Below, in pieces: positions 20,480-31,370 of a DNA stretch of 64,000 nt. This DNA is from Panicum virgatum (taxonomy: Eukaryota > Streptophyta > Magnoliopsida > Poales > Poaceae), in contig NC_053147.1 of NCBI RefSeq assembly GCF_016808335.1, forward strand, positions 17,904,913 through 17,968,912. The letters run 5' to 3'. The notes under the pieces were generated by a model. The model saw nothing but the letters and a program-made list of their open reading frames with translations. It was not told where the DNA came from and did no database searches. A program made the position numbers and the translations under genes. Position 1 is the first letter of the stretch. Every line of letters starts with the position of its first letter.

Positions 20480-23065
20480 TCACGAATCTGAATCTTCTTC
20501 TCTGCCTTCTTCAGGATGCCGCGGGACATGCTGGGCGTAGTCCTCGCTGGAGAGGCAGGACTCTGGGATGACGGTGCCTATGCTCTTTCCGAATGCCTTG
20601 CGGCAGTAGGACGATGCCTTGCGCCCGTCCACCCGGCTCAGGTTCACGTTGGTGAGCGACAGGTGCCTGCATGGCTTGGCGTCACTGCACGAGAAGGTGA
20701 CCGCATGCTCCGATGCCGACGTTCCCCTGATGTCGATGTAGTTGATCTTCTCTACCTGCACGGCTCTCGCTGCAGTCTGCAGTAGTGTAAATTTTCCAAC
20801 GCAAAGTTCAGAGATTGGCAGGCTGTCATCAAACGGTCAGACGGTGCTGGATGTTGGATTCAGTTTGTACATCTACCGGTGCTTCAGATGAATCTGCCGG
20901 ATCGTCGGAGTTTCCCTGATCAACGATGATGGGGTTAGTAACGTTCCTCATCACAATGCTCTCGAACTTCACCTTGCGGGCGAAACCACCGACACCATTC
21001 TGAGACACAACAGAGATAACACAGGACGATCAGCAGATGCACACTATTTTCACCTGAGTTCTGGACACATATGGCTGTTATGAGCCAGGGGGAGGAAATG
21101 GACAGTGCCTGTTAAGCTGTTACCTTGGTGGTCTTTACGCGTACACCATTTCCGGCATTTGAGATAAACAAGGTGTCAACCTTGATCTTCTCCACATAAT
21201 CAACGGAACCGTTTACTCCTAAGGTTCCAATGCTAATTGCAAACAAACACTGCTAGCTTTACTAGCAATTGATGAGCATGTGAGAAATCTGAATAGGCAA
21301 AAACAACTCAGTTACCTGATACCATGGCCAGGACCACATGCGATGGCTCTTAGGCGAACATCAGTGCAGTTGCCCACTATCGAGACACAATCGTCACCTG
21401 AAGAAAAGGGAAAATTGGGAAACAAGGGCTTAACGAAATAGAAACACTTGCATATGGCTAACAAATCTTAACTGCTTTCAGGTTCAAGTTCTCATTCTAC
21501 TGAATCTAGTCAACTACAGTCAAGCATGCTTTTCTGGCTACTTCATTCTTTCCAAAAATGCTCTGAAACATGAGATCCTCTGAAACTGCATACTGAACGG
21601 AAAGGTAGTGCTAACAGGAAAGGCACATACTTAAACGAAATAGAAACAATGAGTACAAGTACCGCATCTTAACTGCATTCCGTTTCAGGTGTCCATTCTA
21701 CGAATCTCTAGTCAACTGCATTCCGTTTCAGGTGTCCATTCTACTGGATCTCTAGTCAGCTACAGTCGAGCACAATTTCATGGCAGCTGCCTCTAGTCAA
21801 CTGCATTCCGTTTCAGGTGTCCATTCTACTGGATCTCTAGTCAACTACAGTCGAGCACAATTTCATGGCAGCTGCATTCTTTCAAAAATGTGTTCCGAAG
21901 AGGAAGCTCCTCTGAAGCTGCATAATGTAGGGAAAGGAAGTGCTGAGTGCTGACAGGAAGGGCAGATACCTGTGGAGATAAGGTTATCCATGACGTGAAC
22001 ATTTTTCGAGTCGACTAGGTGGATGCCTTTGGTGTCGACGCTGTCCTCCGGCGAGGTCACCCTCAGGTAATTGGCCTCGACGTTGGAGCTCCGGGTGAAC
22101 GTCAGGTGGTACTGCTGGCTGTTCTGCAGCGTAATGCCCTTCACGCTGATCCCCTGGCAGTCCTCAAAGTGAACCGCCTGCAAATCGGAGAACAGAGCCA
22201 GATGGTGATTCCTCCAGTCGGTCACCGATACGGTTCGAGCCACTGCAAATCCCCAATCGAACGGGGCGCACGAGCTCACCTTGGGAGCAGGCTGCGCGGT
22301 GCGATTCTGCAGGAACACGAGCAGAGCACACGGTTAGTTTGGCCATGCCGTCACACTCCCAACCAACACCCGGCCTCAGGTTGCGCCATCGGTTACCTTC
22401 TTCCCCTCGCGCGCCCACCACTGCTGCCCCCGGCCGTCGATGATGCCGCCGCCGGTCACCTTCAGGTCCTGGACCTTGTGGAAGTGGAGCCACTGCCTGC
22501 GCTCGCCGGGGCCCCAGTCGCTCGGGCCCTCCGGCGCAACGATGTTCCCGGAAATCTGACGAAAATTCAAGGCGAAAATTGCACATACATACTGCTCCTA
22601 AATAAGGGAAGCGGCTGGGGATTAATCAAGCTGCGCGGCTTACGAGCAGCTTGATCTCGCTGCTGCAGGGCCCGGCGAGCGTGAGCGGCCAGATCCGGAA
22701 GGTCTTGCCGGCCGGCACGTTGAGGATGACGTTGTCGGCGGCGGCGCACGCGGCCGCCCAGGCGCCGGCGAAGGCCTGGAGGAAGAAACAGCAGAGGCAG
22801 ATCCGGTTGGTAGATGCTACTGCACTGCAGCAGCCAATCGCGTCGTGGCACCGGTAGGAGGAGGACCCGGCCCGGGTGCGGCTGATTATTCTGAGCAGCA
22901 GCGTTGGCGTACCTTGGTGTCGTCCGCGACGCCGTCGCCGACGGCGCCGAAGTCGTCGAGGGTGAGGAGGATGCGGGGCTCGGCGGCGTCCGGCAGGAGA
23001 ACCGCGACGGCGGCCGCGAACAGAACCAGCACGGCCGCCGCCGGCCTCGGCGCCGCCCGCGCCAT
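20480..23065 (-). CDS. Polygalacturonase-like glycoside hydrolase family 28 protein (9 exons)
   Basis: Exons, minus strand: 23065-22913, 22775-22644, 22555-22397, 22306-22280, 22177-21970, 21397-21316, 21232-21124, 20999-20877, 20776-20480. All introns are GT-AG and the frame is continuous for 429 residues. A hydrophobic Ala/Val/Leu N-terminus is a likely signal peptide. DDFGAVGDGVADDT is the GH28 start of the beta-helix. Conserved motifs follow: GDDCVSI, CGPGHGISIG and RVK. These enzymes hydrolyse the homogalacturonan backbone in the cell wall. The first catalytic motif, normally N-T-D, reads D-T-K here (codons at 22028-22036), so one of the three active-site aspartates is missing. The protein may have altered or no hydrolase activity. 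The C-terminus ends in an unusual acidic, charged tail. Confidence 0.9.
21465..21890. repeat. Direct repeats inside intron 5 of the polygalacturonase-like gene
   Basis: Units containing CTGCATTCCGTTTCAGGTGT and TCTAGTCAACTACAGTC occur three to four times with small differences. They enlarge intron 5 to 572 bp while most other introns are about 80-150 bp. Confidence 0.75.
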
Positions 23066-23370
23066 CGCTGAACGAAACGGCTGCGCTGGCAGAAGAGCAG
23101 CGTGGCTTGAGCATTTCTTCTACTGTAGTACTGTAGGCGCGCCGAGCCCGAGGGTACACGAGACGATAGCTCCAGAATAGACGGTGCACGTGCGCGGACG
23201 GACGTGCCAGAACGCCCAGGCTATAGATCTGTGCAGGCGTGCCACCGACACAGGTCTGGGATGGCCATGGCGATGGCCCATGGCCTGTTTTGCGCGCGCC
23301 TACGCGCGCGATAAAGAACACTAGTGCATGAATCGCGCCATTAGCGCACGTGTGCATCAAGAGTAAAAGA
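23066..23370 (-). promoter_or_regulatory. Putative promoter of the polygalacturonase-like gene
   Basis: About 300 bp between the start codon and a LINE insertion. A CACGTG G-box lies at 23187-23192. No convincing TATA box. Any regulatory sequence further out would have been displaced by the LINE. Confidence 0.4.
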
Positions 23371-23378
23371 GGTGTAAT

Positions 23379-24162
23379 TTGTTTGAGCACGATGGAGGTG
23401 ATGCAATGTGGATTGGTGACTTTAGGCCGATCAGTCTCACACACAGCATTGCGAAAATAGTGTCCAAGCTACTGGCCACTAGACTGGCGCCATACCTGAA
23501 CCAGTTGGTCTCACGGGCGCAGAGCACATTCATTAGGAAGAGGAGCATACATGATAATTTCCTATACACGCAGAACTTGATTCAGGAACTGCATAGGCTA
23601 AAGATACCGGCATTATTTCTGAAACTTGACATTGCTAAAGCGTTTGATAGCATACGATGGAACTACCTAATGGAAGTTTTGGAACACATGGGTTTTGGAG
23701 CCAAATGGAGAGGCTGGATCTCAACGCTTGTGTCCACGGCGTCAACTTCTGTGCTTCTGAACGGAGTTCGGGGCAAATGGTTCAAGCATAGAGTTGGTTT
23801 AAGACCGGGTGACCCACTATCGCCTATGCTATTTATCCTGGCCATGGAGCCACTACAGCGGCTGTTTGACATTGCAACACAAGAGGGCATACTCACACCG
23901 TTCAGTCAAAGATCAGCTGAACTCAGACTCAGTCTTTTCGCTGATGATGCCGCTATCTTCCCGAAACCGGTGAAAGAAGATGTGCAAGAAACTTTGCAGC
24001 TTCTCACAAGTTTTGGAACAGCTTCAGGTTTACTAACCAACATACAAAAAAGTGCAGTTTACCCCATCTGTTGTGACCAATTGAACATGACAGAAGTGAT
24101 GGAGTGTTTTCGGTGCCCGGTTAAATCTTTTCCCTGCACCTATTTGGGCTGCATACAAGAAA
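23379..24162 (+). pseudogene. LINE reverse transcriptase, part 1
   Basis: Contains GDFRPISL, LKLDIAKAFDS, GLRPGDPLSPMLF and the catalytic LFADDA, the usual L1-clade reverse-transcriptase blocks in order. The frame breaks at about 24150, where a small deletion after YLGC changes the frame. Confidence 0.88.
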
Positions 24163-24163
24163 T

Positions 24164-25222
24164 TTGAGAAGAGTTGACGTCCAACCTTTGGTGGATAAAG
24201 TGGCAGCAAGATTACCAGCCTGGAAGGGCAAATTCTTGAACAGGGGTGGCAGGCTGACGGTGCTCAATGCAGTTCTATCTTCTATCCCAACATACTTCTT
24301 AACGGTGTTTCAGTTGCAAAAATGGGCAATCAAACAGATTGATAAGATTAGATGTGGTTTTCTTTGGAAGGGAACAGACCAAGCAAATGGTGGTTGCTGG
24401 CTGGTGCAATGGAAGAAAGTGCACAGACCAAAAAAATTGGGAGGGATGGGCGTCCTCGACCTTGACAGATTCAGTAGAGCGCTAAGGCTTCGCTGGTTGT
24501 GGTTCGAGTGGAAGGATCCTGACCGACCATGGGTTGGAGGTAATTTGCCAGTAAATGAAGTGGACCGACAACTTTTTAGAGCATCAACAATAGTGACAGT
24601 GGGGAATGGCAAAACAGCCAAATTTTGGGAGGCATCCTGGTTACAAGGTAAAGCACCAAGGGATATTGCACCACGTTTATACAAGTTAGCTTGGAGGAAA
24701 CACCTCACAGTTAAGGAGCAATTAGAAAACCAAAGCTGGACCAGAGGGTTATGGAGAATGTCTTCAGTAGAGGAAATGGCAGATTTCCTTGCGCTATGGG
24801 ACCTCATTCAGGAAGTGCAACTCACAATGGAAGAGGATCAAATCTCCTGGAGGTGGACAGCTGATGGGGTGTATACTGCAAAATCGGCATATGAGGCACA
24901 ATTTAGGGGTTCTTACTACTCTTTTCTCCCATCAGCGATATGGCGAGCGCATGCCGAGGGCAAGCACAAATTTTTTAGCTGGTTGCTTGTTCAGGAGAAA
25001 TTGTTGACAGCTGACAAACTTCAAGCAAGGAATTGGCAGTGCAATCCACTTTGCTCCTTGTGCGGCTGCATGCCAGAAACAGCGGAACACCTGTGCTTGC
25101 ATTGCCCATTTGCAATACAGGTGAGTGCAATCCACTTTGCTCCTTGTGCGGCTGCATGCCAGAAACAGCGGAACACCTGTGCTTGCATTGCCCATTTGCA
25201 ATACAGGTGTGGGGGCTGGTGA
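24164..25222 (+). pseudogene. LINE reverse transcriptase C-terminal part with zinc-binding region
   Basis: Continues part 1 in another frame: RRVDVQPLV, AWKGKFLNRGGRLTVLNAVL, then WLVQWKKVHRPK and a C-terminal zinc-binding region with CSLCG and HLCLHCPFA. The last motif is duplicated by the 86-bp repeat, which shifts the frame and ends the protein early. Confidence 0.85.
25037..25210. repeat. 86-bp tandem duplication inside the LINE
   Basis: The block starting GTGCAATCCACTTTGCTCC occurs twice, at about 25039 and 25125, with identical sequence over the unit. The length is not a multiple of three. Confidence 0.92.
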
Positions 25223-25886
25223 GAGCGTGGTCAGGTAACTTGATCAGAGTTCCAGTGTAGGGGACGACGATTGAAGATTGGTAGTGTCAATCCTTATTAG
25301 CGCAGCAGCCACAGAAGGAACGAAGGCAGACATCGGCTTTTCTCATGTATACAGCTTGGAACTTATGGAAGGAGAGGAACAGAAGAGTTTTTGAGGGGAA
25401 AGCTATGGAGCCGAGAATCGTCTTGCAACTAATCAAGGAGGAAATGCAGTTGCGGTTCAGGGCCTGTGGTGCCCCCGTTGTATCTTAATTTAAATGTTAG
25501 TTTCAGCTAGAGTACTGAGTTTATTTGTTTTATGTAATCACAACTATGTAAGACCTTGCATTCTCCTCCTTATATGACATGGCAGTGCTCCTGCCCTAAT
25601 TTTCAAAAAAAAAAAAATTTAAAGCAGCATACGAAGTACCGATACTAATACATGTGAAATGACTTCTTGAAATATAAACACGATGGAAAAGGGGGGCATG
25701 CTTTTGTGGAAGTTTGATTTATGGGATAATTGTTTATGCTATTGGCCTTGGACTTGTGAAAAATTTGTTGTGTCGTCTTTAAAACAGCTCCATTTTTTCC
25801 AGCAAGCGGAGAAGAAAGAGGCTTTGCTATTTTTCTCCATCCTGAAAAGAATGTGACATAAATCAGAGCAAGTCCGTATAGGACTA

Positions 25887-26767
25887 CTACAACAACAACA
25901 TAGCCTTTTTTCCCAAGCAAGTTGGGGTAGGCTAGAGATGAAACCCGAAAGAAATAAGTTCAAGGTTCAGCACATTGATAGCTAGTCTCCAAGCGCTCCT
26001 ATCCAAAGCTATCTCTTTAGAGATGTTCCAATCCTTAAGATCTCTCTTAACCGACTCATCCCACGTCAGTTTAGGTCTACCTCTACCCCTCTTTACATTA
26101 TCGACTAGCTCGAGGATCCCATTACGCACCGGCGCCTCAGAAGGCCTTCGTTGGACATGTCCAAACCATCTCAGCCGATGCTGAGTAAGTTTCTCCTCAA
26201 TTGGTGCCACCCCGACCCTATCCCGAATAACTTCGTTCCGGACTCTATCCCTCCTTGTGTGCCCGCAAAACCACCGCAACATCCGCATCTCTGCTACACT
26301 CAGTTGCTGCACATGTCGTCTTTTTGTAGGCCAACATTCAGCACCGTATAATATCGCCGGACGAATTGCTGTCCTATAGAATTTGCCTTTTAGCTTTTGT
26401 GGCACCCTCTTGTCACAAAGGATGCCAGAAGCTTGCCGCCATTTCAACCAGTCAGCTGAAATTCTATGCCTAACATCTTCATCAATGTCGCCATCCTTTT
26501 GTAACACCGATCCTAAATACCGAAACGTATCCTTCTGGACCACCACTTGCCCATCTAGACTAACGTCTCCCCCCTCATGCCTAGTCGCGCTGAAATCGCA
26601 CATCATGTATTCGGTCTTGGTCCTACTAAGTCTGAACCCTTTCGACTCTAACGTGCGTCTCCACAGCTCTAACTTCCTATTAACCCCTGCCCTACTCTCG
26701 TCAACTAGCACCACATCATCAGCAAAGAGAATACACCAATGTGTTCCGTATACACCACATCATCAGT
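25887..26767 (-). mobile_element. RTE-type LINE, 5'-truncated, with 14-bp target duplication
   Basis: TCCGTATAGGACTA flanks both sides (25873-25886 and 26768-26781). On the minus strand the 3' end is the (GTT)n-like tail GTTGTTGTTGTAGTA after AAGGCTATG, as usual for plant RTE elements. The 5' junction carries an extra copy of ACACCACATCATCAG (about 26751-26766) that repeats 26709-26722. Only the end of the reverse transcriptase is kept. Confidence 0.9.
25932..26735 (-). pseudogene. RTE LINE reverse transcriptase C-terminal fragment
   Basis: Begins with the catalytic motif [11 protein letters not shown], then [36 protein letters not shown] and [18 protein letters not shown]: the thumb and C-terminal region characteristic of plant RTE elements. 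The frame is open from the truncation point to the stop, suggesting a fairly recent insertion. Confidence 0.9.
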
Positions 26768-26969
26768 TCCGTATAGGACTAAGTCGAAAAATATAATCTA
26801 GAGATGCAATTTAGAAGATTTGCGCTTTACTCAATGTGTTTATATTTAAATGGACAGAGGTCAAAGAAATTGATCCATACCTTTGCATCTCTAATGATTA
26901 AAGCAGAAAATACAGTGAACAATAAATTCCCCTATTTTATTAAAAAAAGATTTGAACAACAATTCAATA

Positions 26970-27042
26970 TTCTTGGTTTCACACACTAAAGTACCATAAC
27001 CAATGTTGGTTTCACACGCTAAAGTGCCTTAACCAATGTTGG
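26970..27042. repeat. 33-bp tandem duplication
   Basis: TTGGTTTCACAC(A/G)CTAAAGT followed by ACC/CCTTAACCAATG occurs twice in a row with three or four differences. Confidence 0.8.
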
Positions 27043-28050
27043 TTATCGTTCGGAGATGGGAGGAGGGAAAAATGGAGACTTGTATTCCATCGCAGATTTC
27101 TGGGTACATGATGGAGGAGATGCTCAAAACATTGTCAATGGAAGGAAAAATGTCGGTGGGTGTAGGAACCTGAGGAGGATGTAGACCTGCCGGTTAAGAT
27201 TGGTAGCTTCCTGATCGAGGTTCTTGTGTTCATACCAGCCTTGATGAGAAAAGAAGAGAAGGCAGTCAAAATCGGAGGCTGCCAGGTACAGTTTCACAGT
27301 TGTAGGTGCAGGATGCGCACGTCACCGTGAAGCCCCCCCAAATGCAGTAGAGTGAAATGTACTATTTCTATAGCAATTCTAATCAAGTGTGAATATGAGT
27401 TCGTCAACAATTTTACATGGCCTTTTCATAACAGCCTAAATTGGCAAGGTGCTGCAAGCCAAGTCAGCATCTGGGGGAAAAGCAGCATACTGAAATATGA
27501 CCCGGAACAAACTTAAAATGCGAAGAGAAAGATACTAACCGAAGCAAGCAGCAAGATTTTGCTGAAGCTAAGATGAGATAAGAGCCATTGCTTGGTCCGA
27601 TGTGAAGCCAAGGATGGAAAACCTTTTGTAACGGGAGCATTGATACCTTGCAACTCGTCTACTGTGCAGGCTCACATCGTAGCTGTGGTTCATTTATATG
27701 AAAGGAATGAGCAGCATGAAATAAGTTTAACAAAACCTGCTGACTGCATCATTCAATTTGATGGTTTGCAAAGAATGGCATAATCTTCTAATCACAATGA
27801 GCCTAAATATAACTTTGTATTATGGATGGTTGTGGTCAACTTACAAGCCTGATAACCCTACTAACAAGAGAGTTTCACAACTCTTCAGATCGATACAGGC
27901 TCATTATTCCTTTCATACTTATAAGCCCCATGAGCAGACTGGTTTCAACTTCTTAGTGGTAGGTGTCTTAACCTTCCCTATAAACTAATAATAAGTGGTA
28001 ACCCTTATTCATCTATATTCATTGAAAGACCGAAGTCATCATAGTTTATT
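27043..28050. other. Unassigned AT-rich sequence
   Basis: Only short open frames (76 codons or fewer) and no motif I recognise. It may be host intergenic DNA. Confidence 0.45.
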
Positions 28051-28059
28051 TTTACAAAA

Positions 28060-30982
28060 CTAAAGATAAGAAAAGGGAAAGGCATCTAATGGCAAATAAT
28101 CCATTTTGATGCATGCTACAATCTTATATCTATATCTGTAGCTACAAAACTTCGCAGCAGAATATCCACGACCGAGAGCGCAGCTATTGCAATAGATTAA
28201 TACCCTGCATGGGTGTACAACTTTTCCCACACGACACGAGACCATAGGCCATACTACCCGTCGGTCCGTAAGCAATGATTCACGTGTCAACCGTTCGCAT
28301 ACTCATCCCCAATGCTGAGACGAACGGCCGGGATGGACAGGTGCAATGGAACCGCCGACTACACCCCATCACAAACCGTGCCGAATCCGCTCAGTGAAGA
28401 GTGCGCATATGGTACTGAGCTTACCATCCCATTATAAAGATGTGGTTTGTACGGAAAAGTGCTCAAAAAACCGGCATCCAAAGAGACGGTCCTTAACCAA
28501 CTCAAGCAAGTCTAAACCATTTGGATTCCACTTCCAACATGGCCCTACCACACTTGCTCAAGTCTCGATCCATCATTCATACCTTGCTCATATTTTAATC
28601 TTTCTCATCTACTCAAGTATATTTAGACAAACACCCTACAGCTCGCGAGTGATGGTGACCTTGCCATCTCTCGACTTCTACCGTAAGCTAAGCATGGCTA
28701 AGCAAATTAATTCGTGAAGTCTAAGCATACATACTTTACCTAGTATAAGTTGTTCTAGAGCTATACGCGAAACATGCCGAGTGGGTTCTACACAAATCAC
28801 ATGACTAGATAGGGTTAAGCCCATGCACAAGCAATACTTTATAATAGGAAATTAAGAATTCAAAAGTAAGGTTTGAGATACATAGGTGCCTGCCTTGGTA
28901 CTCCGCAACCGCGACACTCCGGAACGTCATTCTCTAAGAAAGTAGACAATGCATGAATTAGAAAGGTGCCATGAATGCATATGCTTACGAGATGCAATGG
29001 CTTATGAGAGGTAAAGGCTAACATGATTCGGGGTCATAAAGTAAGCAATTCAACGAGGTAAATGAGGGTACACAAACATTGCATAGGGTGAAGATGCAAA
29101 ACAATTATGCATACAAGCACACACCTACAAGACAAGTTGTTTCATGGAGGTTCCTAACCATAACAACATATCACATTTATTTAACTAACAAAGGGAAGTT
29201 GACAGCTCACATGAGCACAATTGATTCACTAGACATTTTACAAGTAAACTAGTTTTAGAATAAACATAGCTAAGTTAACATCCTTCTACCACCACATCAT
29301 GAAGGTTAATATTTAATTATATCATATTATGGCCATAGGAAACTAACAAGTCCAACTAGGTAGCAAACCCTTAAGTCATAAATTAGAACCTACAAGAGTA
29401 TATAACTATTTCATAGGTGTTATCAATTTTGGACAGAAGATAAAGGTTGATCAAAGTAAACAAAACTTGATTCACAATTTTAGAGGTACATATGTATTTA
29501 TTGTGCAATATACTATTTAACTAGTTAACTAGATCTAAACAAACATAGATTAAACTATACCAATCTATAAGCAATTCATGCAAAACAATATGTCTAATGG
29601 ATAGTACACATCACAAGAAAGCTAGCAAAATTGGTTTCATAATTTTTGGGCTAATAGAGAATTAATTATGTAATTAACAAGGTAAACCCATATTTAATTA
29701 AACTGGAAAAAAATATAATTATTTTGGGAGCAAACATATTTTTAACAGGTAGAGGACGTCAAGATGAAACCAACAAAATTTGTTTCACATCAATCGGAGC
29801 TCATTTCAATTTTATATGAATTTTATGAGATAATGCAGGCTTATGCACTAAAATCAGGCAAATGATACTATTTACTACAGTACACAGATACTCCGGGATT
29901 GGACCCGGACACTCCGGACTTCGCGGACCCGGACACTCCGGAAAAACATCCGGAGACTCCGGAAATTACCCGGAAACTCCGGGAAACATCCAGAAACTCC
30001 GACCGGTGAACATCGATTTAGGGCAACGGAAGGAAGGTGATTGGTAAGGGGAGCTCACCGGTGATGAGTAAAGCACGAGCAAGGAGCCACTTGTTGGAGT
30101 AGAGCGGCGTTGGTGTAGATCGGATCGAATTCATCCTTGTAGGCTTGGGAAATATGAAGAAGAAGCTTGGGGATGTTCTTCCCCATGGTCAACGGCGAGG
30201 AAGAGGTGGCTGAGGTGGTGGAGAAGCTTGTCGGCGTCGATCTCCGGTGTCCTCCGGAGAGGTAGAGGGTCTTCAATGGTGGGAGGGATGGTGGAGCTCC
30301 TCCATGGCTTGGAGTTAGTGAGAGAGAGAGTCAGGGAAGGGAATGAGGGTGAGAGAGAGGGCAGGGGGTGGCCTGGTAGGTGTAGGGCTCGGGCTGACGT
30401 GTGGGGTCTGTGGGGCACGTGGCGTCCATGTGCTGTGCGTTTGACACAAACTGAACTCACCAAACCCGGATACTCCGGGAAAACTTCCGGATACTCCGGA
30501 CAAACAGAGTCAAGTAACATCTGGTTTCGTATAGAAAAATTCTTTCTTTTCTTCAATCTCCAAAACTAATCTTCTAGGCCTTAAAAAATTACACTAAATT
30601 TTGTGTTGATACTAGAAATCAAGAACAATCCATTTTTGCCTGGAATTGGTAGAATATCTATTGTAGATTTGAAACGAAAATTCTTCCCGGAACATTATTT
30701 CTGGGTTTTCGGCTAAGTTGTTTGGCTTCAAGATGGTTTCCTAAAATCCGGGAAAAATCACCTAAATTCAAGTTTTTCAAAGTAGTATTTTATCAAAATA
30801 ACTCCCAATATAAATCATATAATAAAAATGCAAGTTGCTTCACAAAGCATGAGTTGATAATGCATTAATAATTCAAAATTAAATTCAAATGCATTCGAAT
30901 GAAGTATGAAAATTTTTATGAATGCTAACAAAAATGCTCATGATGCAATGCTTAACATGATAATTACATTTGGGTCGTTACA
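28060..30982 (-). mobile_element. Gypsy (Tekay/Del-like) LTR, probably solo or partial
   Basis: The right boundary, read on the minus strand, is TGTAACGACCC at 30982. Such long LTRs starting TGTAAC are typical of Tekay/Del chromoviruses. Inside, segments match the layout of the Tekay LTRs further right: the CTCGCGAGTGATGG block at about 28640 resembles CTCGCGGGTGACAGG at 49730, and the CTGCAGGGTATTAATC-like block at about 28200 resembles 53800. No gag or pol adjoins. The left end and target duplication could not be fixed. Confidence 0.6.
29880..30515. repeat. ACTCCGG motif clusters inside the gypsy LTR
   Basis: About ten copies of ACTCCGG, often paired as CCGGA(N)ACTCCGG, at 29889-30003 and again at 30465-30505. 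The CGGAG...CTCCG pairing makes short inverted repeats. The two clusters are separated by a GC-rich block. Confidence 0.75.
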
Positions 30983-31370
30983 ACCCAGAAACTTGTTCAT
31001 CGGTGATATGGTCACCATGAATCAATGACTCCAAAGCCCAAAGACGCAATCCATGCTTCGGTCCCAGTGTAAGGCACACACATACTAAATATATAATTAT
31101 AATATCAACTTCTTCTAGGTTAATTTAAGGTTGCAATGACTGAAAGGATATTATAGGTTCCTAAATCAAGTATCTGTAAATGAGAGCACAATAACCCTGG
31201 CTTGTAAGGTTCCTGTGCAAATAAGGTGTGGAGTACCTGCTTAGCTTGGCTGGTGAAACAATCAGATGCAGCAATGATCCCCGAGCTCGAGCAGATGTTT
31301 TTGTTGGCGACGTCAAATCCAAATCAGCTGATGACCGTCTGAGCCTGCGCTGGAGGATTATGAAGAAGGA

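Larger units (their letters stand above)
23372..25617 (+). mobile_element. L1-type LINE, 5'-truncated
   Basis: Reverse-transcriptase coding sequence starts mid-domain, followed by a short 3' tail ending in a poly(A) run at about 25605-25617. There is no ORF1 and no endonuclease. Frameshifts and an 86-bp internal duplication make it inactive. A target duplication could not be found. Confidence 0.85.

Noticed and set aside
22914..23444. 272-codon minus-strand open frame across the polygalacturonase promoter
   Set aside because: It overlaps the real first exon in another frame and runs through introns.
23341..25630. Target duplication of the L1-type LINE
   Set aside because: I compared the flanks and found only a chance ACACGATGG match at 25677, which is not adjacent to the poly(A).
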